A DNA stretch of 64,000 bases, from NCBI RefSeq assembly GCF_000972865.1, contig NZ_CP011144.1, forward strand, positions 3,717,118 through 3,781,117, written 5' to 3'. The translations under genes and the position numbers were made by a program. Of this stretch, positions 52,857 to 60,978 are shown one piece after another. Numbering within the stretch: the stretch's first letter is position 1; each line of letters opens with the position of its first letter. Source of the DNA: Pseudoxanthomonas suwonensis (GTDB lineage: Bacteria > Pseudomonadota > Gammaproteobacteria > Xanthomonadales > Xanthomonadaceae). The notes beneath the pieces were generated by a model. That model did no database searches, was not told where the DNA came from, and worked only from the letters and a program-made list of their open reading frames with translations.

Positions 52857-54043
52857 CAGATCACTTCCAGCTCCGCACGCAGCGCGCCGGCCTGGCGCAA
52901 TGCCTCCAGGATCGCGATCAGGTCGCCGGGGGCGGCACCGACCTCGTTCACCGCGCGCACGATCTCGTCCAGGGTGGTGCCGCCCTCGAACTTGAACATG
53001 CGGCTGCCGTCCTGCGAGGCGCCCACGGTGGAGGCGGGCGCGACCACGGTGCCGCCGCCGGCGAACGCGCCGGGCTGGCTGACCTCGACCGATTCGTTGA
53101 TGGTCACGGTGAGCGCGCCATGCGCCACCGCCGCCGGCATCACCCGCACCTGCGAGCCGATCACCACGGTGCCGGTACGCGCGTTGACGATGACCTTGGC
53201 CGGGGCGCTGCCCGGAGTCAGCTCCAGGTTCTCGACCCGGGCCAGGAAGCCGATGCGCGCGCCCGGATCGCTGGGCGCGGCGACCGAGACGGTGACGCCG
53301 TCGACCGCGCGTGCGACGCCGGACCCGAACGCGCCGTTCAGCGCATCGACCATGCGCGACACCGTGGTGAAGTCGTTGCGGTGCAGGTTCAGGGTGATCT
53401 CGCCGCCGCCGTCCAGCGCGCTGGGCACCGCGCGCTCGACCGTGGCGCCGTTGGGGATGCGGCCGACGCTGGGCACGTTCACCGCCACCCGCGAGCCGTC
53501 CCGGCCCTGCGCGCCGAAGCCGCCGACCACCAGGTTGCCCTGGGCGATGGCGTAGACCTGGCCGTCGGCGCCCTTGAGCGGGGCCATCAGCAGCGAGCCG
53601 CCGCGCAGCGACACCGCGTTGCCGATCGAGGACACGGTGATGTCGATGGTCTGGCCCGGCTTGGCGAACGGCGGCAACTCGGCGTGGATCGCCACCGCGG
53701 CCACGTTCTTCAGCTGCGGGTTGACGTTCGGCGGCACGTTCACGCCGAGCTCGCCGAGCATGTTCTTCAGGCTCTGCACGGTGAACGGCGCCTGGCTGGT
53801 GCGGTCGCCGCTGTTGTCCAGGCCCACGACCAGGCCGTAGCCGACCAGCGCGTTGCCACGCACGCCGCCGACCTGGGCCAGGTCCTTGATCCGCTCGGCA
53901 TGGGCTGGCGCCAGGAACACGCCCAGCAGCGCCAGCGTGCACAACATGGCGCGGATCAGCCCGTTGAATCCCCGCACATGGATGTGCGGGCTCTTGCGAG
54001 GGACTCGCCTGTCGATGTGCGGGCTCTTGCGAAGGATTCGCAT
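52856..54043 (-). CDS. flgI: Flagellar P-ring protein FlgI
   Basis: 395 residues. The mature part from [47 protein letters not shown] onward is a canonical P-ring protein. The usual signal peptide ([17 protein letters not shown]) would begin at Met33. The frame is open upstream to an ATG at 54043 that has a proper GAGG 7 nt before it, giving a 32-residue extension with a duplicated RKSPHI motif. An 18-nt unit is repeated exactly in the DNA. The later ATG (53947) lacks a ribosome site. Which start is used is uncertain. Confidence 0.93.
   Translation of the reverse strand: MRILRKSPHIDRRVPRKSPHIHVRGFNGLIRAMLCTLALLGVFLAPAHAERIKDLAQVGGVRGNALVGYGLVVGLDNSGDRTSQAPFTVQSLKNMLGELGVNVPPNVNPQLKNVAAVAIHAELPPFAKPGQTIDITVSSIGNAVSLRGGSLLMAPLKGADGQVYAIAQGNLVVGGFGAQGRDGSRVAVNVPSVGRIPNGATVERAVPSALDGGGEITLNLHRNDFTTVSRMVDALNGAFGSGVARAVDGVTVSVAAPSDPGARIGFLARVENLELTPGSAPAKVIVNARTGTVVIGSQVRVMPAAVAHGALTVTINESVEVSQPGAFAGGGTVVAPASTVGASQDGSRMFKFEGGTTLDEIVRAVNEVGAAPGDLIAILEALRQAGALRAELEVI
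53971..54030. repeat. Hairpin and 18-bp direct repeat in the 5' coding extension of flgI
   Basis: CCCGCACA-TGGA-TGTGCGGG (53971-53990, 9 bp pairing if the loop is taken as 2 nt). GATGTGCGGGCTCTTGCG then occurs twice, about 33 bp apart. The core GCACATGGATGTGC also occurs in the palindromic elements at 56162-56181 and, in complement form, at 55787-55803. It encodes the duplicated RKSPHI of the FlgI extension. Confidence 0.7.
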
Positions 54044-54050
54044 AGTGACC

Positions 54051-54734
54051 TCAGTACGGATACAGCCGGGTGTTGAAGAACCGGCCCAGCCAGCCCATCG
54101 CGTTGGACTGGGCGATGGCGCCGCGGCCGCCGTAGACGATCCGCGCCTCGCCGACCTTGCTCGACGGCACGCTGTTGCCCGGGGAGATGTCGGCCGGGCG
54201 GACGATGCCCTGGATCTGGACCAGCTCGTCGCCCTGGTTCAGCCGCAGGTTCTTCTGCCCCTGCACGACCAGGTTGCCATTGGGCAGGCGCTGGACCACG
54301 GTGACGGTGACGCTGCCCTGCAGGCGATTGCTCTGGCTGCTCTTGCCCTGGCCGTCGAACTCGCGCTCGGCGCTGGCCGAGGCCGAGAGGATGTCGCGGC
54401 CGTTGTAGGTGACCGGCGCGCCGAAGATCTGCGGCGCGCCCACGTCGATCTCGCTGCTCTTGGCGACCTGGGTGCTGGCGCTGGTCTGGGCGGTGGTCGA
54501 TTCGACCAGGTTGATCGTCAACAGGTCGCCGACGTCGCGCGCGATGCGGTCCGAGTACAGCGACAGCCCGGGGCCGGCCTGGTAGATGGCGCCGGGCGTG
54601 GCCGGCGCGCTGGCGGCGACCACCGGCACGATCGGGGCCATGGCCGGGTAGGGGCGCACGTCGCCGGCGGCCACGCAGCCGCCGAGCAGCAGCATGGCGG
54701 GCAGGGCGGCGAGGGAGAGCGCGGAACGGTTCAT
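54051..54734 (-). CDS. flgH: Flagellar L-ring lipoprotein FlgH
   Basis: 227 residues with a lipoprotein signal peptide ([20 protein letters not shown], lipobox LLGGC) and the FlgH core ([46 protein letters not shown]...[75 protein letters not shown]). It forms the outer-membrane L-ring. flgI starts 7 bp after its stop. Confidence 0.97.
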   Translation of the reverse strand: MNRSALSLAALPAMLLLGGCVAAGDVRPYPAMAPIVPVVAASAPATPGAIYQAGPGLSLYSDRIARDVGDLLTINLVESTTAQTSASTQVAKSSEIDVGAPQIFGAPVTYNGRDILSASASAEREFDGQGKSSQSNRLQGSVTVTVVQRLPNGNLVVQGQKNLRLNQGDELVQIQGIVRPADISPGNSVPSSKVGEARIVYGGRGAIAQSNAMGWLGRFFNTRLYPY

Positions 54735-54768
54735 GGCGAAGCCTCCTGCGGCGCGTCAGACGCGCGCG

Positions 54769-55554
54769 TCAGACGTTGTTGTTCAGGTAACCGAGCATCG
54801 AGTCGGTGGTGGAGATGGCCTTGGCGTTCATCTCGTAGGCACGCTGGGTCTCGATCATGCTGACCAGCTCCTCGACCACGTTGACGTTGCTGCCTTCCAG
54901 CGCGCCCTGGACCAGCAGGCCCAGGCCGTTGAGGCCGGGCGTGCCGTTCTGGGCGGGGCCGGAGGCGGTGGTCTCGACGTAGAGGTTCTCGCCGCGGGCC
55001 TGCAGGCCGGCCGGGTTGACGAAGTCGGTGACGCTCAGCGAGCCCACTTCCAGCGCCTGCGCCTCGCCGGCCATCTGCACGGTGACGGTGCCGTCGTTGC
55101 CGACGGTCAGCGACTGCGCGCCCTCGGGGATCTGGATGCCGGGCTGCACCGGGTAGCCGCTGCTGGTGACCAGTTCGCCCTGGGCGTTGACCTGGAAGCT
55201 GCCGTCGCGGGTATAGGCGGAACTGCCGTCGGGCATCATCACCTCGAAGAAGCCGCGGCCGTTGATCATCACGTCCAGCGAGCGGCCGGTCTGCTGCTGG
55301 TTGCCCTGCTGGAAGTCCTTGGCGGTGGAGACCACGCGCACGCCGGTGCCCAGCTGCAGGCCGGACGGCAGCTGGGTCTGCGCCGAGGTCGAGCCGCCGG
55401 GCTGGCGCACCTGCTGGTACAGCAGGTCCTCGAAGTTGGCGCGGTCGCGCTTGAAGCCGGTGGTGTTGGTATTGGCCAGGTTGTTGGCGACCACCGACAT
55501 GCGCGTCTGCTGCGCATCCAGTCCGGTCTTGGCGACCCAGAGTGCCTGATTCAT
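54769..55554 (-). CDS. flgG: Distal rod protein FlgG
   Basis: 261 residues. N terminus [47 protein letters not shown] with the rod ANNLANxNTTGFK motif and C terminus ([47 protein letters not shown]) are diagnostic; length is exactly typical. The gene heads flgGHIJKL and is separated from flgF by a 778-bp repeat-filled gap. A sigma-54-type site lies upstream. Confidence 0.98.
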   Translation of the reverse strand: MNQALWVAKTGLDAQQTRMSVVANNLANTNTTGFKRDRANFEDLLYQQVRQPGGSTSAQTQLPSGLQLGTGVRVVSTAKDFQQGNQQQTGRSLDVMINGRGFFEVMMPDGSSAYTRDGSFQVNAQGELVTSSGYPVQPGIQIPEGAQSLTVGNDGTVTVQMAGEAQALEVGSLSVTDFVNPAGLQARGENLYVETTASGPAQNGTPGLNGLGLLVQGALEGSNVNVVEELVSMIETQRAYEMNAKAISTTDSMLGYLNNNV

Positions 55555-55593
55555 GACGCGGTACCTCGCGAGGCGGATTGACGCCTGGGCAGA

Positions 55594-55609
55594 TGCATGC
55601 GGCGTGCCA
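55594..55609 (-). promoter_or_regulatory. Candidate sigma-54 promoter of flgG
   Basis: On the minus strand TGGCAC-N5-ATGCA: perfect -24 half, and a -12 half with one change (A for T) but the GC kept. It lies 40 bp before the flgG ATG and would make flgG-L independent of flgB-F. Confidence 0.55.
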
Positions 55610-55726
55610 GAACGGTGCCGGCTGGCCGGCGGAGGCTGGGATGCCGGTTTCCGGCGACTCGGTTTGTGCGCTTTTGCGACAGCCGCGACAGCAACGGCAA
55701 CCGCAATCGCAACCGCGTGGTCAAAA

Positions 55727-55893
55727 GCGCCGGGCGTGGTCGGCTTCGGGCTGAGCCGCGGCGAGCCGGGAGTATTGCGGTCGTCTCGACGGCACATCCA
55801 TGTGCCGACTCGCCGACGCGGCCATCCATGGCCGCTGCCGCAATACTCCCGGCCCGCCACGTCTTCGGGAGCTTCCAGGTCGTGGCTCCGTTC
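55727..55893 (+). repeat. Palindromic element, type A copy 2 (167 nt)
   Basis: Same length and flanks as the copy at 27683. The 21-bp stem (55760-55780 with 55838-55858, one mismatch) has a different sequence (GAGTATTG in place of GTGTGTTG), yet both arms changed together. Inner hairpins GGCACA-TCCA-TGTGCC and GCGGCCA-TCCA-TGGCCGC are perfect. Lies between flgF and flgG. Confidence 0.85.
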
Positions 55894-55919
55894 ACAAGCG
55901 ACGACCAGCGCACGGCTTT

Positions 55920-56012
55920 TGTAGGAGCGGGCATGACCGCGACCCGACGCCGTCGGCCCAGGCCACACCCTCGTGATTCCGACGCCCGTGTCGCGGTCAT
56001 GCCCGCTCCAAC
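55920..56012 (+). repeat. GTAGGAGC-type REP-like palindrome with variant arms
   Basis: Begins TGTAGGAGCGGGCATGACCG and ends CGGTCATGCCCGCTCCAACA. The arms differ from the other copies but pair along more than 20 bp with each other. The centre CGACGCCGTCGGCCCAGGC is conserved. Confidence 0.8.
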
Positions 56013-56106
56013 AGAAAGCGGCGCCGTCGTGGCTTTGCCCCCTCCCTTTCGCCGCAGGCGAAGGGGAGGGTCGGGGAGGGCTGCTTTTGCCGTTGCTCGT
56101 CCGATC

Positions 56107-56270
56107 GAAGCCACGACCTACAAGCCACCCGAGGCCGTCGTGCCCAAGGGGTCTGGCGCAAGCAGCACATGGATGTGCTGCGGTCGCGACTCGGAGGCAG
56201 GACGCCGCAGCGGAGCGATGCGCCAGACCCCTTGGGCACGACGGCCCCGTCCGGAGCCGACGCTCTTGCC
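56107..56270 (-). repeat. Palindromic element, type B (28-bp perfect stem)
   Basis: The outer stem of 28 perfect pairs joins 56133-56160 to 56219-56246. Inside is GCAGCACA-TGGA-TGTGCTGC (56162-56181) and a second, weaker hairpin around GCAGGACGCCGCAGCGGAGC. The flanks GAAGCCACGACC (left) and CGCTCTTGCC (right) match the type A flanks read in reverse, so this is a divergent member of the same family. It ends 63 bp before the flgF stop. Confidence 0.8.
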
Positions 56271-56332
56271 TTCAAGCCGAAACCTCTCCGACGCCGACGG
56301 CTTTCAGTGAACCGGCCAGCTAGTCAGAAGCC

Positions 56333-57082
56333 TCAGCCGTTCAACCGCAGCAACGAATTCGCCGCCTGCGCGTTGTCGTCGCCGCGCTGGATCACCTTGA
56401 CCTGCATCTCGAACTGGCGCTGCAGCTGGATCATCTGCACCAGTGCCCCGGCCGCGTCGACGTTGCTCTGTTCCAGCGCGCCGGTGGCCATCACCGCGCC
56501 GGGCGCCTGGGCCAGCGGCTGCTGCGGATCGGTGTTGCGCATCAGCCCGTCCAGCCCGCGGGCGAGCCGGTCCGGGGCGGCCTCCACCACCTTCAGCCGG
56601 CCGATGATCGCCATCGTGTCGGCGCCTTCGCCCAGCGGCACGATCGAGATCGTGCCGTCCTGGCCGATCTCCAGCGCCTGGTGCGGCGGCAGCGCGATCG
56701 GGTTGCCTTCCTGGTCCAGCAGCGGACGCCCGCCGGCGGTGACCAGCTGGCCGTTGGGGGTCAGCGACAGGTTTCCGGCGCGGGTGTAGGCCTCGCCGCC
56801 GTCCGGCGCCTGCACCGCCAGCCAGCGGTCGGCCTGCAGCGATACGTCCAGCGGGTTGCCGGTGATCCGCTGCGCGCCGGCGCGGGCGTCGAAACCCTGG
56901 TCGATGTGCATGGCCGCCGTGCGCGAGGCGTGGCCCTGGCCGCGCACCTGGAAAGCCTCGGTGTTGGCCAGTGCCGCCTTGAAGCCGGCGGTGTCGGCGT
57001 TGGCCAGGTTGTGCGAGACCGTGCCCTGCGCCTGCAGGGTGGCGCGGGCGCCGGTCATCGCGACGTAGAGGGCCTTGTCCAT
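56333..57082 (-). CDS. flgF: Proximal rod protein FlgF
   Basis: 249 residues. N terminus MDKALYVAMTGARATLQAQGTVSHNLANADTAGFKAALANTEAFQV with the rod motif (NLANADTAGFK) and C terminus (VMATGALEQSNVDAAGALVQMIQLQRQFEMQVKVIQRGDDNAQAANSLLRLNG) are diagnostic. It is the last gene of flgBCDEF; flgE lies 38 bp upstream. Confidence 0.97.
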   Translation of the reverse strand: MDKALYVAMTGARATLQAQGTVSHNLANADTAGFKAALANTEAFQVRGQGHASRTAAMHIDQGFDARAGAQRITGNPLDVSLQADRWLAVQAPDGGEAYTRAGNLSLTPNGQLVTAGGRPLLDQEGNPIALPPHQALEIGQDGTISIVPLGEGADTMAIIGRLKVVEAAPDRLARGLDGLMRNTDPQQPLAQAPGAVMATGALEQSNVDAAGALVQMIQLQRQFEMQVKVIQRGDDNAQAANSLLRLNG

Positions 57083-57120
57083 GTGCTGTCTCCGTGCGGA
57101 CTACGTGCGGGCTATCGGCG

Positions 57121-58344
57121 TCAGCGGATGTTGATCACCGTCTGCGTGGCCTGGTCCTGGGTGGAGATCATCTGCGCGTTGGCCTGGAAATTGCGCTGGG
57201 CCACGATCATGTTCACCAGCTGCTCGGTCAGGTCGACGGTCGAGGATTCCAGCGCGCCGGACTGGACCTGGCCGAAGTCGGAACTGCCCGGCGCGCCGGT
57301 GCGCGGCGTGCCCGAGGCGTAGGTCGCGCCCCACTGGTTGTTGCCCTGCGGCTGCAGGCCCTGCGGGTTGACGAAGTTGGTCAGTGCGATCTGGCCCAGG
57401 GCCACGTCGTCGCCGTTGCTGTAGCGGGCGAACACCACGCCGTCCTCGGAGACGTTGATCTCGTTGAGGCGGCCGGCGGCGTAGCCGTCCTGGCGCACGT
57501 CGCGCAGGGCGAAGCTGTTGCCGTACTGGGTGCTGCCGGTCAGGTCCAGGGTCATGTCCAGCACGCCCGCGCCGGTGGCCGGGGTGTAGGGATCCAGGGT
57601 GATCCGGCCGGGCATCGGCGCCTGCAGGGCGCCGTTGGCGGAGAACTGCAGGGTGGTCGGCGCGCCGACCGCGGTGCCGTCGACGTAGTTGTGGACCTGC
57701 CACTCGTTCGGGTTGGCGGTCTTGACGAAGTAGGAGGTCTGCACGTGGCTGACGCCCAGCGAGTCGTAGACCGTCACGCCGCCGCTGGAGGCGTTGTAGC
57801 TGTTGGGGTCGGCCGGGTCGAACGGGGCCACGATCGGCGCCGAGGCGTTGCCGGGCAGGGTGACCATCAGGTTGATCAGGCCGGTCTGCTGCGGCGGGCT
57901 GTCGGTGGTCAGCAGCTGCAGGTCCGACAGCCGGCCCACGTCGAAGCCGCTGCCGTTGGCGCTGGGTGCGAACACCTGCAGGCGGGCGCCGTCGGGCGTC
58001 ACCACGTAGCCCTGGTTGTCGGTCTGGAAGTTGCCGGCGCGGGTGTAGAGCGTGGCGCCGTTCTTGTTGACGGTGAAGAAGCCCTCGCCATCGACGGCGA
58101 AGTCCAGGCTGCGGCCGGTCGGGTCGATGTTGCCCTGCGAGAACTGCTGGGCGACGTTGCTGACCTTGACGCCGGCGCCGATGGCGTTGCGGGACAGGCC
58201 GTAGGTCGTGTACGAGAACAGGTCGGCGAACTCGGCGCGCGATTCCTTGAAGCCGGTGGTGTTGACGTTGGCGATGTTGTTGGCGGTGACGTTGAGGTCG
58301 GCGTTGGCCGCGTTGATGCCGGACAGCGAGGTGTTGAAGCTCAT
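57121..58344 (-). CDS. flgE: Hook protein FlgE
   Basis: 407 residues. N terminus MSFNTSLSGINAANADLNVTANNIANVNTTGFKESRAEFADLFSYT and the block GNIDPTGRSLDFAVDGEGFFTVNKNGATLYTRAGNFQTDNQGYVVTPDGARLQVF are typical hook sequence; the C terminus ends NFQANAQMISTQDQATQTVINIR. It is exported until FliK signals correct hook length. The repeated hook motif supports the complete reading frame. Confidence 0.98.
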   Translation of the reverse strand: MSFNTSLSGINAANADLNVTANNIANVNTTGFKESRAEFADLFSYTTYGLSRNAIGAGVKVSNVAQQFSQGNIDPTGRSLDFAVDGEGFFTVNKNGATLYTRAGNFQTDNQGYVVTPDGARLQVFAPSANGSGFDVGRLSDLQLLTTDSPPQQTGLINLMVTLPGNASAPIVAPFDPADPNSYNASSGGVTVYDSLGVSHVQTSYFVKTANPNEWQVHNYVDGTAVGAPTTLQFSANGALQAPMPGRITLDPYTPATGAGVLDMTLDLTGSTQYGNSFALRDVRQDGYAAGRLNEINVSEDGVVFARYSNGDDVALGQIALTNFVNPQGLQPQGNNQWGATYASGTPRTGAPGSSDFGQVQSGALESSTVDLTEQLVNMIVAQRNFQANAQMISTQDQATQTVINIR

Positions 58345-58391
58345 GGCGGACTCCTGACGTGAGTCTTGCGGGTCGTGTGCGGGTGGATGGC

Positions 58392-59063
58392 TCAGCTGAC
58401 GCGGAGCACGTAATCGAGCGGGACGGTGCCCAGCCCGGGCAGGTCGAGGTAGAGGCCGCCGGAACCGACGGTGACGCTGTCGACCGTGCCCTTGACGTAG
58501 GTGTCGAGCCGGGTCGCGGTGCCGTCGCCGGCGACGTGGTCGGCGCTGATGCCGTAGCTGCCGGCGGGCAGGCGTTCGCCGAGCGCGTCGGTGCCGTCCC
58601 AGTGGAAGGCCACTTCGCCGGCCTTGGCGGCGGGGACGGAGAACTCGTGCACCTTCTGGCCGTTGGCGTCGGTTATGGTGAAGGTCACGCTGCCTGCGAG
58701 CGGGGCGGCGACCGCGCCGCTGGCGCCGCCCTCCGCGCCAAGCGCCAGCTTCGCCGACGGCACCAGTACCTGGTGGCCGACCAGCGCCGCGCCGCGCAGC
58801 ACCTGGTCGTTGCCCAGCGCGGCGGAGAAGCCCTGCACCTGGTTGTTGAGTTCCTGGATGCCCTGCACCGTGGAGAACTGCGCCAGCTGGCCGAGGAAGG
58901 CGCTGTTCTCCATCGGCTTGAGCGGATCCTGGTGCTGCAGCTGCTTGGTCATCAGGCGCAGGAAGTCGGCCTGGCCGAGGGCGTCGTTCTTCTTGTCCTG
59001 CGCGCCCTGGGCCGCGCCGGTCAGGCCCAGGCTGGAATAGATGTCGGAGGCGATACTGCTCAT
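58392..59063 (-). CDS. flgD: Hook scaffolding protein FlgD
   Basis: 223 residues. N terminus (DKKNDALGQADFLRLMTKQLQHQDPLKPMENSAFLGQLAQFSTVQGIQELNNQVQGF) is the FlgD export/cap motif; the C-terminal part has the FlgD Ig-like and Tudor-like domains (VTFTITDANGQKVHEFSVPAAKAGEVAFHWDGTDALGERLPAGSYGI). It caps the growing hook. 47 bp upstream of flgE. Confidence 0.96.
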   Translation of the reverse strand: MSSIASDIYSSLGLTGAAQGAQDKKNDALGQADFLRLMTKQLQHQDPLKPMENSAFLGQLAQFSTVQGIQELNNQVQGFSAALGNDQVLRGAALVGHQVLVPSAKLALGAEGGASGAVAAPLAGSVTFTITDANGQKVHEFSVPAAKAGEVAFHWDGTDALGERLPAGSYGISADHVAGDGTATRLDTYVKGTVDSVTVGSGGLYLDLPGLGTVPLDYVLRVS

Positions 59064-59074
59064 GCTCGGGTTCC

Positions 59075-59482
59075 TCAGCGGCCCATGGACAGGGTGGCCA
59101 GGGCCAGTTCCTTGGCCGTGTTGATGACTTCCACGCCGGCCTGGTAGCTGCGCGAGGCGGAGATCAGGTTGACCATCTGCGCCACCGGATCGACGTCGGG
59201 CGAGAACACGTAGCCGTCGCTGTCGGCCAGCGGATGGCCGGGCTCGTAGCGGCGCACCGGCGGCGCCTCGCTCTGCGCGATCTCGCGCACGCGCACGCCG
59301 GTCAGGGCCGGGTCCTTGCCGCTGGCCTGGGCCTGGAACACCGGCTCGAGCGGCTTGTAGACCGCCTCGGCCGAACCGGCCACCGAATCGGCGTTGGCCA
59401 GGTTGGAGGCGATCGTGCTCAGGCGCACCGACTGCGCCTGCAGCGCGGAGCCGGCGACGTCGAAGATCGGCAGGTTGCTCAT
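59075..59482 (-). CDS. flgC: Proximal rod protein FlgC
   Basis: 135 residues, exactly typical. N terminus LPIFDVAGSALQAQSVRLSTIASNLANADSVAGSAEAVYKPLEPVFQ and C terminus YEPGHPLADSDGYVFSPDVDPVAQMVNLISASRSYQAGVEVINTAKELALATLSMGR are diagnostic. It is 11 bp from flgD and 23 bp from flgB. Confidence 0.97.
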   Translation of the reverse strand: MSNLPIFDVAGSALQAQSVRLSTIASNLANADSVAGSAEAVYKPLEPVFQAQASGKDPALTGVRVREIAQSEAPPVRRYEPGHPLADSDGYVFSPDVDPVAQMVNLISASRSYQAGVEVINTAKELALATLSMGR

Positions 59483-59505
59483 GGCGGCGCTCCTGGCTGT
59501 CCGGC

Positions 59506-59919
59506 CTATTGACCGGTAATGGCGGTGAGCAGGGTGCGCACCTTGGATTCGAGGAAGCTCAGCGAGGCGCGGTACTCCAGCGCGGCGCGGCCGTAGGCGG
59601 CGCGCTCGGCGTCGGGGGCGACGGTGTTGCCGTCGAGGCTGGGCTGGCTGGCCGGGCGGGCGAACTGGAACGGCAGGTGGCCGGGGGCGATCGCGTCGGA
59701 CAGGTGGCGCTCGCTCGTCGTGGCCAGGCCATGGGCCGCGGCGGCGCCTTCGCGCTGCAGCCGTGCCGCGCCCAAGGCGGCGTTGAAGTCGATGTCCTGG
59801 GCCTGGTAGCCGGGCGTGTCGGCGTTGGCCAGGTTGCTGGCGATCAGCTTCATCCGCTGCTCGCGCAGGGGCAGGGCGTCGGCGTGGACCCCCATGTAGG
59901 ACGTGATCGGGTTGGACAT
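59506..59919 (-). CDS. flgB: Proximal rod protein FlgB
   Basis: 137 residues beginning MSNPITSYMGVHADALPLREQRMKLIASNLANADTPGYQAQDIDFNAALG (rod motif NLANADTPGY) and ending in the conserved helix ERAAYGRAALEYRASLSFLESKVRTLLTAITGQ. The ATG at 59919 has GGAGG about 6 nt upstream. First gene of the flgBCDEF unit, with a near-perfect sigma-54 site 34-48 bp upstream. Confidence 0.96.
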   Translation of the reverse strand: MSNPITSYMGVHADALPLREQRMKLIASNLANADTPGYQAQDIDFNAALGAARLQREGAAAAHGLATTSERHLSDAIAPGHLPFQFARPASQPSLDGNTVAPDAERAAYGRAALEYRASLSFLESKVRTLLTAITGQ

Positions 59920-59952
59920 GCTGCCTCCGGACGGACCGTTGCCGTCACACAG

Positions 59953-59967
59953 GCAAGCGCCGTGCCA
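59953..59967 (-). promoter_or_regulatory. Sigma-54 promoter of flgB
   Basis: On the minus strand TGGCAC (59967-59962), 5 nt, TTGC (59956-59953): an exact match to the -24/-12 consensus. This is the best sigma-54 site in the window and supports RpoN/FleQ control of flgBCDEF. Confidence 0.8.
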
Positions 59968-60186
59968 AAGCATGCGGTCGGGGGCGACGGTGTTCTGGCT
60001 GCGAGGCCTCCGGCTCGAGATCAGGCGCCGTGCCGCAGGCTTGCATGCAGGCCGGGCTGCATGCTCCTGAAGGTGGGGCGCAGCTTCAAAAACTGCGGGG
60101 AAGGCCGTCCGGATCCTGGGGCTGCAGCAGGCGTCGCGAAGCACAGGCGGATTCGGTGGGCCGCCGTCGCTATGGCCCCTTGGAGC

Positions 60187-60347
60187 AAAAGCGCTGGCGT
60201 CGGCCGGGGTCGCCGTCCTGCCGGGGTATGGCTTACCCCTCGGTCGGGCATCCTGCCCTCAACTCGGGGCCGTGGCACCTCCCTGTGCCACTTGCGCCAT
60301 ACCCCGGCAGGACGACGTCCTCGGGCGGCGTGGCGGTCGTGGCTTCC
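60187..60347 (+). repeat. Palindromic element, type C
   Basis: Outer stem of 22 bp (60211-60232 with 60296-60317, one mismatch; core CCTGCCGGGGTATGGC). Inner hairpins are GGGCA-TCC-TGCCC (60246-60258) and GTGGCAC-CTCCCT-GTGCCAC (60272-60291). The flanks AAAAGCGCTGG (left) and ACGTCCTCGGG...GTCGTGGCT (right) echo the type A flanks, so it is another divergent member. Lies upstream of flgB. Confidence 0.75.
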
Positions 60348-60392
60348 ATGACCTGGCGAAAGGACATCGCGATCTGACGGTTCCAGGCTTCC

Positions 60393-60489
60393 TGTAGGAG
60401 CCCAGCTTGCTGGCGACCCGGGCGTCGGAATCGTGGGGGCGTCGCCTGGGCCGACGGCGTCGGGTCGCCGGCTGAACCCGGCTCCTACA
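60393..60489 (-). repeat. GTAGGAGC-type REP-like palindrome (inverted copy)
   Basis: Both arms are present (TGTAGGAGCCCAGCTTGC at left, GCTGAACCCGGCTCCTACA at right). The centre reads GGCCGACGGCGTCGGG, so the copy is in the opposite orientation to those at 27868 and 39489. Confidence 0.85.
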
Positions 60490-60512
60490 ACAGCCACGGC
60501 GCAGCCGCTCTC

Positions 60513-60608
60513 TGTAGGAGCTGACTTCAGTCGGCGACACGGGCGTCGGGATCAGAGGGCGTCGCCTGTGCCAATGGCGTCGCGTCGCGGGCAAGCCCGG
60601 CTCCTACA
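60513..60608 (-). repeat. GTAGGAGC-type REP-like palindrome (inverted copy)
   Basis: Second inverted copy, starting 120 nt after the previous one (TGTAGGAGCTGACTTCAG at left, GGCAAGCCCGGCTCCTACA at right). The 120-nt period is close to the 123-nt period of the pair at 39489-39709. Confidence 0.85.
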
Positions 60609-60653
60609 GAACGGCGCGGCAGCAAAATGACGGCTGTTGCTTGGAGGACGCCG

Positions 60654-60820
60654 GAACGGAGCCACGACCCCGACGTTCCCGAAGACGTGGCAGTGCGGGT
60701 GTGTTGCGGCAGCGGCCATGGATGGCCGCGTCGGCGAGTCGGCACAGGGATGTGCCGTCGAGACGACCGCAACACACCCGCACTGCCGCGGCTCAGCCCG
60801 AAGCCGACCACCCCCGGCGC
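60654..60820 (-). repeat. Palindromic element, type A copy 3 (167 nt, inverted)
   Basis: Inverted copy, again exactly 167 nt. The 21-bp outer stem (60689-60709 with 60767-60787) is perfect and has its own arm sequence (AGTGCGGGTG). The inner hairpins CGGCCATGGATGGCCG and GGCACA-GGGA-TGTGCC are kept. Lies between cheV and flgB. Confidence 0.85.
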
Positions 60821-60865
60821 TCTTGCGGTTGCGGTTGCCTTTGCCGTCCGGTCCCCCTCGACTGG

Positions 60866-60950
60866 GTGAAGAATCAATAATCTGTAATATCTTGTTTAAT
60901 AACAGACACTTGATATGAGTATCTGACCTGTTTTCTAAGGTATGAAAGCC
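60866..60950. other. AT-rich pocket downstream of cheV
   Basis: About 85 bp clearly richer in A and T than anything else in the window apart from the ars promoter (CAATAATCTGTAATATCTTG, TTTAATAACAG, TTGATATGAG). It separates the type A element from the cheV stop. No gene or clear hairpin is seen. Confidence 0.5.
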
Positions 60951-60978
60951 TTCCCCCGAGCCCCCACGCAATGCCCCT

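Noticed and set aside
60021..60971. Small open frames across the repeat-rich flgB-cheV gap
   Set aside because: They run through palindromic repeats on both strands, lack ribosome sites and recur wherever the repeats occur, so they are not genes.
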